A stretch of DNA of 42,625 nt from Rhodoferax sp. (GTDB lineage: Bacteria; Pseudomonadota; Gammaproteobacteria; Burkholderiales; Burkholderiaceae_C), in contig NZ_JAMPXE010000013.1 of NCBI RefSeq assembly GCF_023701345.1, forward strand, positions 1 through 42,625. The letters are read 5' to 3'. The position numbers were made by a program, and so were the translations under genes. The notes under the pieces are model-generated. The model worked only from the letters and a program-made list of their open reading frames with translations, did no database searches and was not told the DNA's origin. This document shows positions 28,227 to 37,992 of the stretch, piece after piece (within the stretch, counting starts at the first letter, position 1; each line of letters begins with the position of its first letter).

Positions 28227-28316
28227 CTCAACACCTTGTCTCTGATTCATCACAGCCCGGGCCATTTGCCCATGCTGCTGGAGTGGGCGAATGATAGAAC
28301 CCGATTTGACGCCAAG

Positions 28317-28334
28317 TTGTCGTTTGGACGACAA
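28317..28334. promoter_or_regulatory. Inverted repeat TTGTCG-N6-CGACAA, possible operator
   Basis: Perfect 6-bp arms between the divergent acyl-CoA ligase and Crp/Fnr genes. Confidence 0.5.
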
Positions 28335-28403
28335 TTCAAGCATTTATACGTAGGTGTTTTCCCTGCACGCATAGCACAAATTTGCCCAGTCAAGTCTTTC
28401 AAA

Positions 28404-29111
28404 ATGAAAATTGATGCCTCTTTATTTCAGCGCCGCCGCCCCTTGACGGCGGCTGAGCTTGACGTAATTCCGTGGCTCAAATTGCTCTCTGCGCCGGAGC
28501 GGGAGCGCGCGGTCGAAGACCTCCAGATCACCGATGCCGGCGCGGGCGATTTTGTCTGCCGCACCGGTCGCCCCGTGACCTACTGGTTTGGCGTGATCGA
28601 CGGCTTGCTGAAAATGAGCACCGACAACGCTGACGGCCAGACCATGACCTTCACCGGCATCCCGCCCGGCGGCTGGTTTGGCGAAGGCACCGCGCTCAAG
28701 CGCGAGAGCTACCGCTACAACATCCAGGCGCTGCGCAAAAGCCTGGTGGCGGGTCTGCATGTGGACACCTTTCACTGGCTGCTCGACCACTCGATCGGCT
28801 TCAACCGCTTTGTCATGAACCAGCTCAACGAGCGTCTCGGGCAGTTCATTGCGGCGCGCGAGATCGACCGCATGACCAACCCCAACATCCGCGTCGCACG
28901 CAGCCTGGCCGCCCTCTTCAACCCGGTGCTCTACCCCGGTCTGGGCACCGTGCTGCGCATCACCCAGCAGGAGCTGGCTTACCTGGTGGGCCTGTCGCGC
29001 CAGCGCGTCAACGAAGCCCTGACGATTCTGGCTGCAGAAGAGGCCATCCGGGTCGAATACGGTGGCCTGCGCGTCACCAACCTGCAGGCCTTGCGCAGCG
29101 CCAGGTTTTGA
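28404..29111 (+). CDS. Crp/Fnr family transcriptional regulator
   Basis: cNMP-like N-terminal domain; HTH LRITQQELAYLVGLSRQRVNEALTILAAEEAIRVEYGGLRV. Confidence 0.92.
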   Translation: MKIDASLFQRRRPLTAAELDVIPWLKLLSAPERERAVEDLQITDAGAGDFVCRTGRPVTYWFGVIDGLLKMSTDNADGQTMTFTGIPPGGWFGEGTALKRESYRYNIQALRKSLVAGLHVDTFHWLLDHSIGFNRFVMNQLNERLGQFIAAREIDRMTNPNIRVARSLAALFNPVLYPGLGTVLRITQQELAYLVGLSRQRVNEALTILAAEEAIRVEYGGLRVTNLQALRSARF

Positions 29112-29168
29112 TGCCTCGACAGCCCAGGCTTGTAAAATAGGCACAAACAGCTACTATTTATATAGCAA

Positions 29169-30146
29169 ATGACCGACTCTCCAAAACCTTCCGCTTTTCG
29201 CCGCGCCGCGCCTCCGGCTGCCAAGGCCCCGATTCCTGCCGGGCAAAGCAACACCGCCGCTCATGGCGCCAACGGCACGCTGCGCCTGAACAAGCGCATG
29301 GCCGAGCTGGGCCTGGCGTCGCGCCGCGAGGCCGATGAATGGATTGGCAAGGGCTGGGTCAAGGTGAATGGCCGGGTCGCCGAGATGGGCATGCAGGTGA
29401 CGCCCGATGTGCGCATCGAGATCGACAAGCAGGCCACCGGCGCGCAGGCAAAACAGGTCACGGTACTGATCAACAAGCCGCTCGGCCTGGTCAGCGGCCA
29501 GGCCGAAGACGGCCACGAGCCCGCCATCACGCTGGTGCAGCCGCAGAACCGCTGGGCCGAGGACAACGCGCGCTTTTTCTTTCACCCCAGCCAGCTCAAA
29601 AGCCTGGTGCCCGCCGGACGGCTCGACATTGATTCCACCGGTCTGCTGGTGCTGACGCAGGACGGCCGGGTGGCGCGCCAGTTGATTGGCGAAGACGCGG
29701 TGATGGAAAAGGAATACCTGGTGCGCGTGATGTACACCGGGGTGCTCAATGCGGCGGCGGCCGACTCGGCAGCGGCCACCTATGCCGCTGCGCCTGCGCC
29801 ACGCAAGGCTGCACAGCCGGCCGCCCCGACCCAGCTCAGCCGCATCGACGACGATGACCCGGTGAGCCAGGACGTGCAGTCGGTGTTTCCGGCCGACAAG
29901 CTGGCCCTGCTGCGTCATGGCCTTAAATTGGACGGCCAGGCACTGCAACCCGCCAGGGTCGAATGGCAAAACCCCGAGCAACTGCGCTTTGTCCTGACCG
30001 AGGGCAAAAAGCGCCAGATTCGCCGCATGTGCGAGCAGGTCGGCCTGAAGGTGGTGGGCCTCAAACGGGTGCGCATCGGCCATGTCATGTTGGGCAATCT
30101 GCCGGTGGGCCAGTGGCGCTACCTGGCGCCGCATGAGCGCTTCTGA
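29169..30146 (+). CDS. RsuA/RluF-type pseudouridine synthase
   Basis: S4 domain LRLNKRMAELGLASRREADEWIGKGWVKVNG; PAGRLDIDSTGLLVLTQDGRVA; EGKKRQIRRMCEQVGLKVVGLKRVRIG. Confidence 0.92.
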   Translation: MTDSPKPSAFRRAAPPAAKAPIPAGQSNTAAHGANGTLRLNKRMAELGLASRREADEWIGKGWVKVNGRVAEMGMQVTPDVRIEIDKQATGAQAKQVTVLINKPLGLVSGQAEDGHEPAITLVQPQNRWAEDNARFFFHPSQLKSLVPAGRLDIDSTGLLVLTQDGRVARQLIGEDAVMEKEYLVRVMYTGVLNAAAADSAAATYAAAPAPRKAAQPAAPTQLSRIDDDDPVSQDVQSVFPADKLALLRHGLKLDGQALQPARVEWQNPEQLRFVLTEGKKRQIRRMCEQVGLKVVGLKRVRIGHVMLGNLPVGQWRYLAPHERF

Positions 30147-31371
30147 CAAGCCCGGCCCGCATTGGCGCGCCTCCGACCTGCGCGCCGTCACCCTGCTGGC
30201 CACCGACGCCACCACGGCCGTGACCCGCATGGTCGAGGGCGTGCACCAGTCGGTCTGGCGCACGCTCGGCGCCCCCGGCGGCGCCACCCCTGAGCAGACG
30301 CGCGGCCTGACCGGGCTGATCTACCAAAGCATCAACGGGCTCACGCAGCGCGTTGGACGAGGTCTGAGCGCAGCCCTGAGCCGGTTAGAGCCCTTGCTGC
30401 AGCGCCTTGACGATCAGGGCGAGGAAACATTCGCGCGCGCTGCCCTGCTGGCTGCCCTCAACGGCGTCATGGGTGACCGGCTGCAAGCGGCAGGCAATCC
30501 GCTGGCCACGCCCATGACGCTGCGTTTTCAGCAACAGGTGCTGGACTGGGCGGCACCACCCGATGCCACCCGGGTCACCCGCAAGGTGCTGCTCGTGGTC
30601 CACGGCCTGTGCATGAATGAGCGGCAATGGGCCAGCCAGCATGCCGGCCGCCCCGTCAACCACGCTGAAGCCTTGAGTGCCGCGCTGGGCTACACCCCGG
30701 TCTATGTGCGCTACAACTCCGGCCTGCATGTGTCGGAAAACGGCCATGCCTTGGCGCAGCAGCTGGAAGACCTGACACGCGGCTGGCCGGTGCCCTTGAC
30801 CGAGATCAGCGTGCTGGCGCACAGCATGGGCGGGCTGGTTACACGCAGCGCGCTGTTTGCCGCCAGCCAAGCGGGCATGCACTGGCCTGCTGTACTCAAA
30901 AACATCGTCTTTCTCGGCACCCCGCACCACGGCTCACCGCTGGAGCGCGCCGGCAACTGGGTCGATGTGATTTTGGGCAGCACGCCCTACAGCCGCCCGC
31001 TGGCCAAGCTCGGCCAACTGCGCAGCGCTGGTGTCACCGACCTGCGTTATGGCCATGTGCTCGACGCCGACTGGCAAGGCCATGACCGTTTCAGGCGCAA
31101 GCCCGACAGCCGCGTCCCTCTGCCACTCCCCGCAGGCGTCGCCTGTTTTACCGTGGCAGCGACCACCGCCGCCAAACGCAGTCCGGTGGCGGACCGGCTG
31201 CTGGGTGACGGCCTGGTGCCGCTGCACAGCGCGCTGGGGCAGCACGACGACCCGCATCGCTGCCTGAACTTTGCCGCCGATCACCAATGCATTGCCTACC
31301 GCACCAGCCACCTGGCCCTGCTCGGCAGCCCGGCGGTGGCACAACAATTGTTGACCTGGCTCAAACCCTGA
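30133..31371 (+). CDS. Alpha/beta hydrolase (PGAP1-like/esterase)
   Basis: VLLVVHGLCMNERQW; VLAHSMGGLVTRSA nucleophile elbow; IVFLGTPHHGSPLERAG; start set at 30133. Confidence 0.85.
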   Translation: MSASDKPGPHWRASDLRAVTLLATDATTAVTRMVEGVHQSVWRTLGAPGGATPEQTRGLTGLIYQSINGLTQRVGRGLSAALSRLEPLLQRLDDQGEETFARAALLAALNGVMGDRLQAAGNPLATPMTLRFQQQVLDWAAPPDATRVTRKVLLVVHGLCMNERQWASQHAGRPVNHAEALSAALGYTPVYVRYNSGLHVSENGHALAQQLEDLTRGWPVPLTEISVLAHSMGGLVTRSALFAASQAGMHWPAVLKNIVFLGTPHHGSPLERAGNWVDVILGSTPYSRPLAKLGQLRSAGVTDLRYGHVLDADWQGHDRFRRKPDSRVPLPLPAGVACFTVAATTAAKRSPVADRLLGDGLVPLHSALGQHDDPHRCLNFAADHQCIAYRTSHLALLGSPAVAQQLLTWLKP

Positions 31372-31385
31372 TTTTCTCGGCAACC

Positions 31386-31412
31386 CTTGAAACGTCCGTT
31401 TTCGCCCTTATT
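31386..31412 (+). promoter_or_regulatory. Putative sigma32 heat-shock promoter of htpG
   Basis: CTTGAAA-N12-CCCTTATT upstream of htpG. Confidence 0.5.
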
Positions 31413-31479
31413 TGACAATTTCTCTGAATGCCTGACCGTCTCGGGCACTGACCCTATTTTTTAAACCCAAGCCTATCCC

Positions 31480-33459
31480 ATGACCAAACAAACCCTTTCC
31501 TTCCAGGCCGAAGTCGCGCAACTGCTGCACCTCGTGACCCACTCGCTGTACTCCAACAAGGAAATTTTCCTGCGCGAGCTGATCAGCAACGCGTCGGACG
31601 CCTGCGATAAATTGCGCTTCGAGGCCATCAACGACGGCGGCCTGTACGAAAACGACACCGAACTCAAGGTCAAGGTCAGCTTTGACAAGGACGCCAAAAC
31701 GCTCACCATCACCGACAACGGCATCGGCATGAGCACGCAGGAAGCCATCGACCACCTGGGCACCATCGCCAAGAGCGGCACCAAGGACTTTGTGAGCAAG
31801 CTCAGTGGTGACCAGAAGGCCGACTCGCAACTGATCGGCCAGTTCGGCGTGGGCTTTTACTCGGGCTTCATCGTGGCCGACAAGATCACGGTGGAGTCGC
31901 GCCGTGCCGGCATGAAGGCCGACGAGGGCGTGCGCTGGATCAGCGGTGGCGCCGGCGACTTCGAGGTGGAAAACATCACCCGCCCGGAGCGCGGCACCAG
32001 CGTCATCCTGCACCTGCGCGACGACGCCATGGACTATGCGAGCGCCTGGAAAGTCAAGGGCATCATCAACAAGTACTCAGACCACATCAGCCTGCCCATC
32101 TTGATGGAAAAGGAAGAGTGGAAAGACGGCGAACTCATCAACCCGAGTGACGAGCAAGGTGGCCGCCAGCCTGGCGCCATGGTCAAGACCGGCGAATGGG
32201 AAACCGTCAACAAGGCCAACGCCATCTGGGCCCGCGCCAAGAAAGACATCACCCAGGAGCAGTACGACGAGTTTTACAAACAGATCAGCCATGACTTCGA
32301 GGCCCCGCTGGCGCACACCCACAACCGCGTCGAAGGCAGCACCGAGTACACCCAGCTGCTGTACATCCCTGGCAAAGCGCCGATGGACCTGTACAACCGC
32401 GAAAAATCGGCCGGCGTCAAGCTCTATGTGAAACGCGTCTTCATCATGGACGACGCCGAGGCGCTGTTGCCGACCTACCTGCGCTTTGTCAAGGGCGTGG
32501 TCGACTCCAGCGACCTGCCGCTCAACGTGAGCCGCGAGCTGCTGCAGGAAAGCCGCGACGTGAAGGCCATCCGTGAAGGCTGCACCAAACGTGTGCTGGG
32601 CATGCTCGAAGACCTGGCCAAGAACGACAAACTGCCGGAGGCGACGACGTCCGCCGAAGGTGTCACCGATGTGGTGACCGAGGAAGAAAAAGCCGAGGCT
32701 GCCGGCAAGTACACCCGGTTCTACAACGAATTTGGCGCCGTGCTCAAGGAAGGCCTGGGCGAGGACTACGCAAACAAGGACCGCATTGCCAAGCTGTTGC
32801 GTTTTGCCAGCAGCACCACCGACACCATCAGCGTCAGCTTTGCCGATTACAAGGCGCGCATGAAAGAAGGCCAGGAGGCCATCTACTACATCACCGCCGA
32901 CAACGCGGCGGCTGCCAAAAACAGTCCGCAGCTCGAAGTGTTCAAGAAGAAAGGCATCGAAGTGCTCCTGATGACCGACCGCGTCGACGAGTGGGCGCTG
33001 AACTACCTGCAGGACTTCGACGGCACGCCGCTGCAAAGTGTGGCCAAGGGCGCGGTGGACCTGGGCAAGCTGCAGGACGAAACCGAGAAAAAAGCGGCTG
33101 AAGAAGCCGCCGAAACCTTCAAACCGATGCTGGCCAAGCTGAAAGAAGCGCTGAAAGACAAAGCCGAGGACGTGCGTGTGACCACGCGTCTGGTCGACTC
33201 GCCCGCCTGCCTGGTGGTGCAGGACCACGGCATGAGCACGCAGTTGGCGCGCATGCTCAAGCAGGCCGGCCAGGCCGCCCCGGATGTGAAGCCGGTGCTC
33301 GAAGTCAACGCCGAACACGCGCTGGTGAAAAAACTCGACGGCTCGGTGCACTTCAACGACCTGGCGCACATTTTGTTTGACCAGGCCCTGCTCGCCGAGG
33401 GCGGCCTGCCGGCCGACCCGGCGGCTTATGTCAAACGCGTGAATGCGCTTCTGGTGTAA
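31480..33459 (+). CDS. htpG: Hsp90-family chaperone
   Basis: [52 protein letters not shown]; full length. Confidence 0.98.
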   Translation: MTKQTLSFQAEVAQLLHLVTHSLYSNKEIFLRELISNASDACDKLRFEAINDGGLYENDTELKVKVSFDKDAKTLTITDNGIGMSTQEAIDHLGTIAKSGTKDFVSKLSGDQKADSQLIGQFGVGFYSGFIVADKITVESRRAGMKADEGVRWISGGAGDFEVENITRPERGTSVILHLRDDAMDYASAWKVKGIINKYSDHISLPILMEKEEWKDGELINPSDEQGGRQPGAMVKTGEWETVNKANAIWARAKKDITQEQYDEFYKQISHDFEAPLAHTHNRVEGSTEYTQLLYIPGKAPMDLYNREKSAGVKLYVKRVFIMDDAEALLPTYLRFVKGVVDSSDLPLNVSRELLQESRDVKAIREGCTKRVLGMLEDLAKNDKLPEATTSAEGVTDVVTEEEKAEAAGKYTRFYNEFGAVLKEGLGEDYANKDRIAKLLRFASSTTDTISVSFADYKARMKEGQEAIYYITADNAAAAKNSPQLEVFKKKGIEVLLMTDRVDEWALNYLQDFDGTPLQSVAKGAVDLGKLQDETEKKAAEEAAETFKPMLAKLKEALKDKAEDVRVTTRLVDSPACLVVQDHGMSTQLARMLKQAGQAAPDVKPVLEVNAEHALVKKLDGSVHFNDLAHILFDQALLAEGGLPADPAAYVKRVNALLV

Positions 33460-33495
33460 GGCTGCGCTGGCATCAGCCTGAAGTCCACCCCCATA

Positions 33496-33532
33496 AAAAC
33501 CCCCTCGGTCCTGGCGACTGACGGGGTTTTTT
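33496..33532 (+). terminator. Rho-independent terminator downstream of htpG
   Basis: CCCC..TCGGTC-CTGGC-GACTGA..GGGG stem followed by TTTTTT. Confidence 0.8.
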
Positions 33533-33574
33533 CTTTCTGGGCCGACGCTTTGGCGAGTAAAAGAATAATGTATT

Positions 33575-33595
33575 TTCTAAACAATGAGTTTAGAA
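33575..33595. promoter_or_regulatory. Perfect palindrome TTCTAAAC-AATGA-GTTTAGAA at the 5' end of the AAA ATPase gene
   Basis: 8-bp perfect arms; the first possible ATG (33584) lies in the loop. Confidence 0.6.
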
Positions 33596-34840
33596 TTGAC
33601 GCTAATGTTAGCCCGCCATCTGCAAAAACACCTTGAGACCTTGTTGACGCATTTCCCTTGCGTGGTGCTCACGGGCGTGCGCCAGTGTGGCAAAACAACC
33701 CTGCTGCACACACTGGGCGACGACTGGCAACGTTTTGACATGGAAAACTCGGCCGACCGCCAGCAAGTGCTGGCCGACCCGGACTTGTTCCTGCGCCTGC
33801 ACCCGCAAAGATTGATCGTGGATGAAGCGCAATTGGCACCGCCCTTGTTTGTAGCGCTGCGTGTGGCCATTGACAGCAATCGCTCGCAAAAAGGCCGGTT
33901 TTTGCTCTCGGGCTCCAGCTCACCCCAACTGGTAAGTCAGATTTCGGAAAGTCTGGCCGGTCGCGTGGCCCGGGCGGAAATGGCGCCCCTGTCTTTATCG
34001 GAAGCCTGGCAACAGGCGCCATCAAAGCTCTACAGCTTGCTCACCCACGGCGCCCCATTGGCAGACATCGTGGCCGCCGCTGCACCCAACTTGAGCGCAC
34101 AACAGGTGAGTGACTACTGGTTTGTCGGCGGCTACCCTGAGCCCTGGCTAGGCACCAGTGACGAATTCCGTGCACTTTGGCAGCGCAATTACCTCGACTC
34201 ATATTTGCTGCGTGACATCGCCGCTTTGTTCCCCGGGCTCAATCGGGATCGCTTTCGCCAATTCATCACCTTGCTGAGCCAGCATTCCGGCAACATCCTC
34301 AACAACGCCGATATCGCCCGAACCCTGGGCGTGAGCGAACCCACGGTGCGCGACTGGCTGGGCATCGCCAATGACACCTTCTTGTGGCGGCATATTCCCG
34401 CATGGGACCAGTCCACCACCAAGCAGTTGGTGAAACATCCCAAAGGCTATCTGCGCGACAGCGGCTTGCTGCATCGCTTGCTGCGTATTCCTGATGCGCA
34501 CATGCTGCGAACGCATCCGGTGGCGGGCAAGTCGTGGGAGGGCATGGTGGTGGAAACGCTGCTCAGAGGGTTCGAAAATGCGGGGCTTGAAGTGCAGCCT
34601 TTTCATTACCGCACCCGTGGTGGTGCAGAAGTTGACCTGATCCTGCAAGGTCGGTTCGGCCCCAGTGACCTGCTGCCCGTTGAAATCAAGCTCACCCAGC
34701 AAGGCGACAAACGTGCGCTGCGCGCACTGTCGGAATTTGTCAGCACACACGACTGTCCCTTGGGCCTGGTCATCAACAACGACGAACGCCCGCGCTGGCT
34801 GGATGAACGCATTCTGTCCATCCCGGCGGCCAGTCTGTAA
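33584..34840 (+). CDS. AAA family ATPase with DUF4143-type C-terminus (COG1373-like)
   Basis: VVLTGVRQCGKTTLLHTLG Walker A; LIVDEAQLAPPLFVAL; internal wHTH-like NILNNADIARTLGVSEPTVRDWLGI; start may be 33605. Confidence 0.9.
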   Translation: MSLELTLMLARHLQKHLETLLTHFPCVVLTGVRQCGKTTLLHTLGDDWQRFDMENSADRQQVLADPDLFLRLHPQRLIVDEAQLAPPLFVALRVAIDSNRSQKGRFLLSGSSSPQLVSQISESLAGRVARAEMAPLSLSEAWQQAPSKLYSLLTHGAPLADIVAAAAPNLSAQQVSDYWFVGGYPEPWLGTSDEFRALWQRNYLDSYLLRDIAALFPGLNRDRFRQFITLLSQHSGNILNNADIARTLGVSEPTVRDWLGIANDTFLWRHIPAWDQSTTKQLVKHPKGYLRDSGLLHRLLRIPDAHMLRTHPVAGKSWEGMVVETLLRGFENAGLEVQPFHYRTRGGAEVDLILQGRFGPSDLLPVEIKLTQQGDKRALRALSEFVSTHDCPLGLVINNDERPRWLDERILSIPAASL

Positions 34841-34893
34841 ACCCGGCCATTCATCTTTTTACTCAAGTCCATCAACCCGCAAGCTGCAAACCC

Positions 34894-35337
34894 ATGAAAA
34901 AACTTCTTCCCATCACCCTTGTGGCCGCCACCCTGTCTTTTGCCATGGCATCTCACGCCGCCGATGCCACGCTGGAGGCCTCAGCCAAGGAAGCCGGCGC
35001 GGTGGTCACCGCCAGCGGTCTGGTCTACAAGTCGGTCAAGGACGGCAGCGGCGCCAGCCCCAAGGCCAGCGACACCGTCAAGGTCAACTACCGTGGCACC
35101 TTCCCCGATGGCAAGGAGTTTGACAGCTCCTACAAGCGCAACCAGGCGATTGAATTCCCGCTGGGCAACGTCATCCCGTGCTGGACCGAAGGTGTGCAGC
35201 GCATGAAGGTCGGCGGCAAGGCCAAGCTGACCTGCCCAGCAGCCATCGCCTACGGCTCGCGCGGCGCCGGTGGTGTGATTCCGCCCAACGCCACGCTGCT
35301 GTTTGAAGTCGAATTGCTGGCCATCAACGGCAAGTGA
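34894..35337 (+). CDS. FKBP-type peptidyl-prolyl cis-trans isomerase
   Basis: Signal peptide; VKVNYRGTFPDGKEFDSSYKRNQAIEFPLGNVIPCWTEGVQRMKVGGKAKLTCPAAIAYGSRGAGGVIPPNATLLFEVELL. Confidence 0.96.
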   Translation: MKKLLPITLVAATLSFAMASHAADATLEASAKEAGAVVTASGLVYKSVKDGSGASPKASDTVKVNYRGTFPDGKEFDSSYKRNQAIEFPLGNVIPCWTEGVQRMKVGGKAKLTCPAAIAYGSRGAGGVIPPNATLLFEVELLAINGK

Positions 35338-35373
35338 GTGCGACGCGTGACGCGACCCTGAAACGTCAAAACC

Positions 35374-35401
35374 CTTGAAAAAGATCGCGCCAACCCCATC
35401 T
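35374..35401 (+). promoter_or_regulatory. Putative sigma32 heat-shock promoter of hsp20
   Basis: CTTGAAA-N13-CCCCATCT, close to the sigma32 consensus. Confidence 0.7.
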
Positions 35402-35474
35402 TCAGCAGTAGAGGCTCGCAGTCATGGGGACTGCGGGCCGCTCACCCAAGACACTGTTGAAGAAGGAGAATCTC

Positions 35475-35906
35475 ATGAATGCACTGATGACGCGTGGCGG
35501 TCTGTTTGACGACTTTTTCCGCGATGTTGCTCCTGGTTTTTACATCAAACCGCTGCATGGCGACGCCCTGCCGACGCCGGCGCAAATCAAGGTGGATGTC
35601 AAGGAAAGTGGCGATGCCTATACCGTCCAGGCCGAAATTCCGGGCGTGCCCAAAGAAGACATCCAGGTGGCGGTGGAGGGCAATGTGGTGAGCCTGCGCG
35701 CCGAGATCAAGCAGCAGGACAGCACCGGCGAGGACGAAAAAACCCTGCGCAGCGAGCGTTATTACGGCGCCGTGTCGCGCAGCTTCCAGCTGGCCTCTGA
35801 CATTGACCAGACCCAGGCCAAGGCCAGGTACGACAATGGTGTGCTGACGCTCACGCTGCCCAAGAAACAGGCCATGAGCGGCGCGCAACGCCTGACCATC
35901 GAATAA
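35475..35906 (+). CDS. Hsp20/alpha-crystallin family small heat-shock protein
   Basis: IKVDVKESGDAYTVQAEIPGVPKEDIQVAVEGNVVSLRAEI; RSFQLASDIDQTQAKARYDNGVLTLTLPKK; start set at 35475. Confidence 0.94.
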   Translation: MNALMTRGGLFDDFFRDVAPGFYIKPLHGDALPTPAQIKVDVKESGDAYTVQAEIPGVPKEDIQVAVEGNVVSLRAEIKQQDSTGEDEKTLRSERYYGAVSRSFQLASDIDQTQAKARYDNGVLTLTLPKKQAMSGAQRLTIE

Positions 35907-35907
35907 G

Positions 35908-37326
35908 TTAGAACCGGAGAATCTTGCCCGGATTCATCAGGTTGTCGGGGTCCAGCGCCTGCTTGATGGCGTGCATCATGGCAATGGCACCGGCACCGGC
36001 CTCCTGCACCAGGAAGTCCATCTTGTGCAAACCGACGCCATGTTCGCCAGTGCAGGTACCGCCCAGTCTGAGCGCACGCTGCACCAATTGGCTGTTGAGT
36101 TGCTCGGCGGTGGCGCGCTCCTGAGCCGAATCCGGGTCGATCAGGTAACCGATGTGGAAGTTGCCGTCGCCGACGTGGCCGACCAAAAAGTAGTTCAGCC
36201 CGCTGGCTTGGGCTTCGGTCACCGAGTCCAGCAGAGCGTCAGCCAATTTTGAGATCGGCACGCAGGCATCGGTGGTGATGACTTTGCAGCCCGGGCGTGA
36301 CTGGATCCCGGCAAAGTAGGCGTTGTGCCGCGCCGTCCAGAGCTTGGTGCGCGCCTCGGGCGTGCTGGCCCACTCAAAGGTCTGGCCGCCAAAATCACTG
36401 GCAATGGCCTGCACGGTCTCGACCTGTTCCTGCACACTGGCGGGCGAGCCGTGGAATTCCATCAACAACATGGCGCCCTCGCGCAGGCTCAAATTCGAGT
36501 GCTTGTTGACCATGCGGATGGTGTTGGCATCAAGCAGCTCGCAGCGCGCAATCGGCACGCCCATCTGGATGATATGGATGGTGGTGTTCACTGCCGACGC
36601 CAGGCTGTCAAACGAGCAGGTGGCGGCCATCACCGCCTCGGGCAGCGGGTAGAGCTTGACGGTCACTTCGGTGATCACGCCCAGCGTGCCCTCGGAGCCC
36701 ACCAGCAGCCGGGTCAAGTCGTAACCCGCGCTGGATTTTTTGGCACGGGTACCGGTGCGCAGTACCTCGCCCTGGGCCGTGACCACCTCGAGCGCCAGCA
36801 CGTTCTCCCGCATGGTGCCGTAGCGTACCGCGTTGGTGCCGCTGGCGCGCGTGGCGGCCATGCCGCCCAGCGTCGCATCGGCACCAGGGTCAATCGGGAA
36901 AAACAGCCCGGTGGACTTGACGGCCTCGTTGAGCTGCTTTCGTGTCACCCCCGCTTGTACGGTCACCGTCAAATCTTCGGCGTTGATGGCCAGCACCTGG
37001 TTCATGCGGCCCACATCCAGGCTGATGCCGCCCTGCACCGCCAGCAAATGACCTTCCAGCGATGAGCCGACACCAAACGGAATCACCGGCACCTTGAATT
37101 GCGCGGCCAGTTTGACGGCATCCGCCACATCCTGCGTGCTTTCGGCAAAGACCACGGCGGCGGGCGGCGGCACGCTGAAAGACGATTCGTCGCGGCCATG
37201 CTGCTCGCGCACCACCAGTGCCGCTGAATACTGCTGGCCAAAGCGCTCAGACAAGGCTTGCAGCAAGGCTGCGGGCGCGGGGCGGCTGTCAATTTCCGGG
37301 TGCAATAAGGGGGCAGGTGCGTTCAC
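35908..37326 (-). CDS. FAD-binding oxidase (GlcD / D-lactate dehydrogenase-like)
   Basis: VIPFGVGSSLEGHLLAVQGGISLDVGRMN; GGMAATRASGTNAVRYGTMRENVL; GGTCTGEHGVGLHK. Confidence 0.93.
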   Translation of the reverse strand: MNAPAPLLHPEIDSRPAPAALLQALSERFGQQYSAALVVREQHGRDESSFSVPPPAAVVFAESTQDVADAVKLAAQFKVPVIPFGVGSSLEGHLLAVQGGISLDVGRMNQVLAINAEDLTVTVQAGVTRKQLNEAVKSTGLFFPIDPGADATLGGMAATRASGTNAVRYGTMRENVLALEVVTAQGEVLRTGTRAKKSSAGYDLTRLLVGSEGTLGVITEVTVKLYPLPEAVMAATCSFDSLASAVNTTIHIIQMGVPIARCELLDANTIRMVNKHSNLSLREGAMLLMEFHGSPASVQEQVETVQAIASDFGGQTFEWASTPEARTKLWTARHNAYFAGIQSRPGCKVITTDACVPISKLADALLDSVTEAQASGLNYFLVGHVGDGNFHIGYLIDPDSAQERATAEQLNSQLVQRALRLGGTCTGEHGVGLHKMDFLVQEAGAGAIAMMHAIKQALDPDNLMNPGKILRF

Positions 37327-37419
37327 GATGGGTCTCCGTCATAATCGTTCATTATGCTCAATTGCGCCATCACAAGCGCGCAAAATGAAGCGCCATTCCA
37401 TTTTTTTAAGAGTTCACCC

Positions 37420-37992
37420 ATGGGCAACCGACTGACACAAATCGCCACCCGCACCGGTGACAACGGCACCACCGGCCTGGGTGACAACACCCGTGTTTCC
37501 AAAAACAGCCTGCGCGTGCACGCCATGGGCGACGTTGACGAGCTCAACTCCAACATCGGCGTGCTGCTGTGCGAAGCCATGCCGGACGATGTGCGCACCC
37601 TGCTGGTCGAGATCCAGCACCAGTTGTTCAACCTGGGCGGCGAGCTGTCGATTCCGGGCTTTGAACTGCTCAAGGCCGATGCCGTGCTGGCGCTCGACAA
37701 CGCACTGGCGCAGCACAACAAAACCCTGCCGCGCCTGCAGGAGTTCATCCTGCCGGCAGGCACCCGCGCCGCCTCTTTGGCGCATGTCTGCCGCACGGTG
37801 GCGCGCCGGGCCGAGCGCGCCGTGGTGGCACTGGAAAGCCAGGAAACGTTAAAGGACACGCCCCGGCATTACCTCAACCGCTTGTCAGACCTGATGTTTG
37901 TGCTGGCCCGCGTGCTCAACCGCTACCGCACCGACGGCAGCGTGGGCGATGACGTGTACTGGAAGAGCGAGCGGATTTTGCAGGCGGGTTAA
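37420..37992 (+). CDS. Cob(I)alamin adenosyltransferase, PduO type
   Basis: MGNRLTQIATRTGDNGTTGLGDNTRVSKNSLRVHAMGDVDELNSNIG. Confidence 0.95.
   Translation: MGNRLTQIATRTGDNGTTGLGDNTRVSKNSLRVHAMGDVDELNSNIGVLLCEAMPDDVRTLLVEIQHQLFNLGGELSIPGFELLKADAVLALDNALAQHNKTLPRLQEFILPAGTRAASLAHVCRTVARRAERAVVALESQETLKDTPRHYLNRLSDLMFVLARVLNRYRTDGSVGDDVYWKSERILQAG

Noticed and set aside
32077-33369. 430-aa minus-strand ORF opposite htpG
   Set aside because: Antisense shadow of a full-length HtpG
35417-35435. hsp20 leader hairpin considered as an RNA thermometer
   Set aside because: The hairpin ends about 30 nt before the Shine-Dalgarno and no clear anti-SD pairing was seen; noted only as a hairpin
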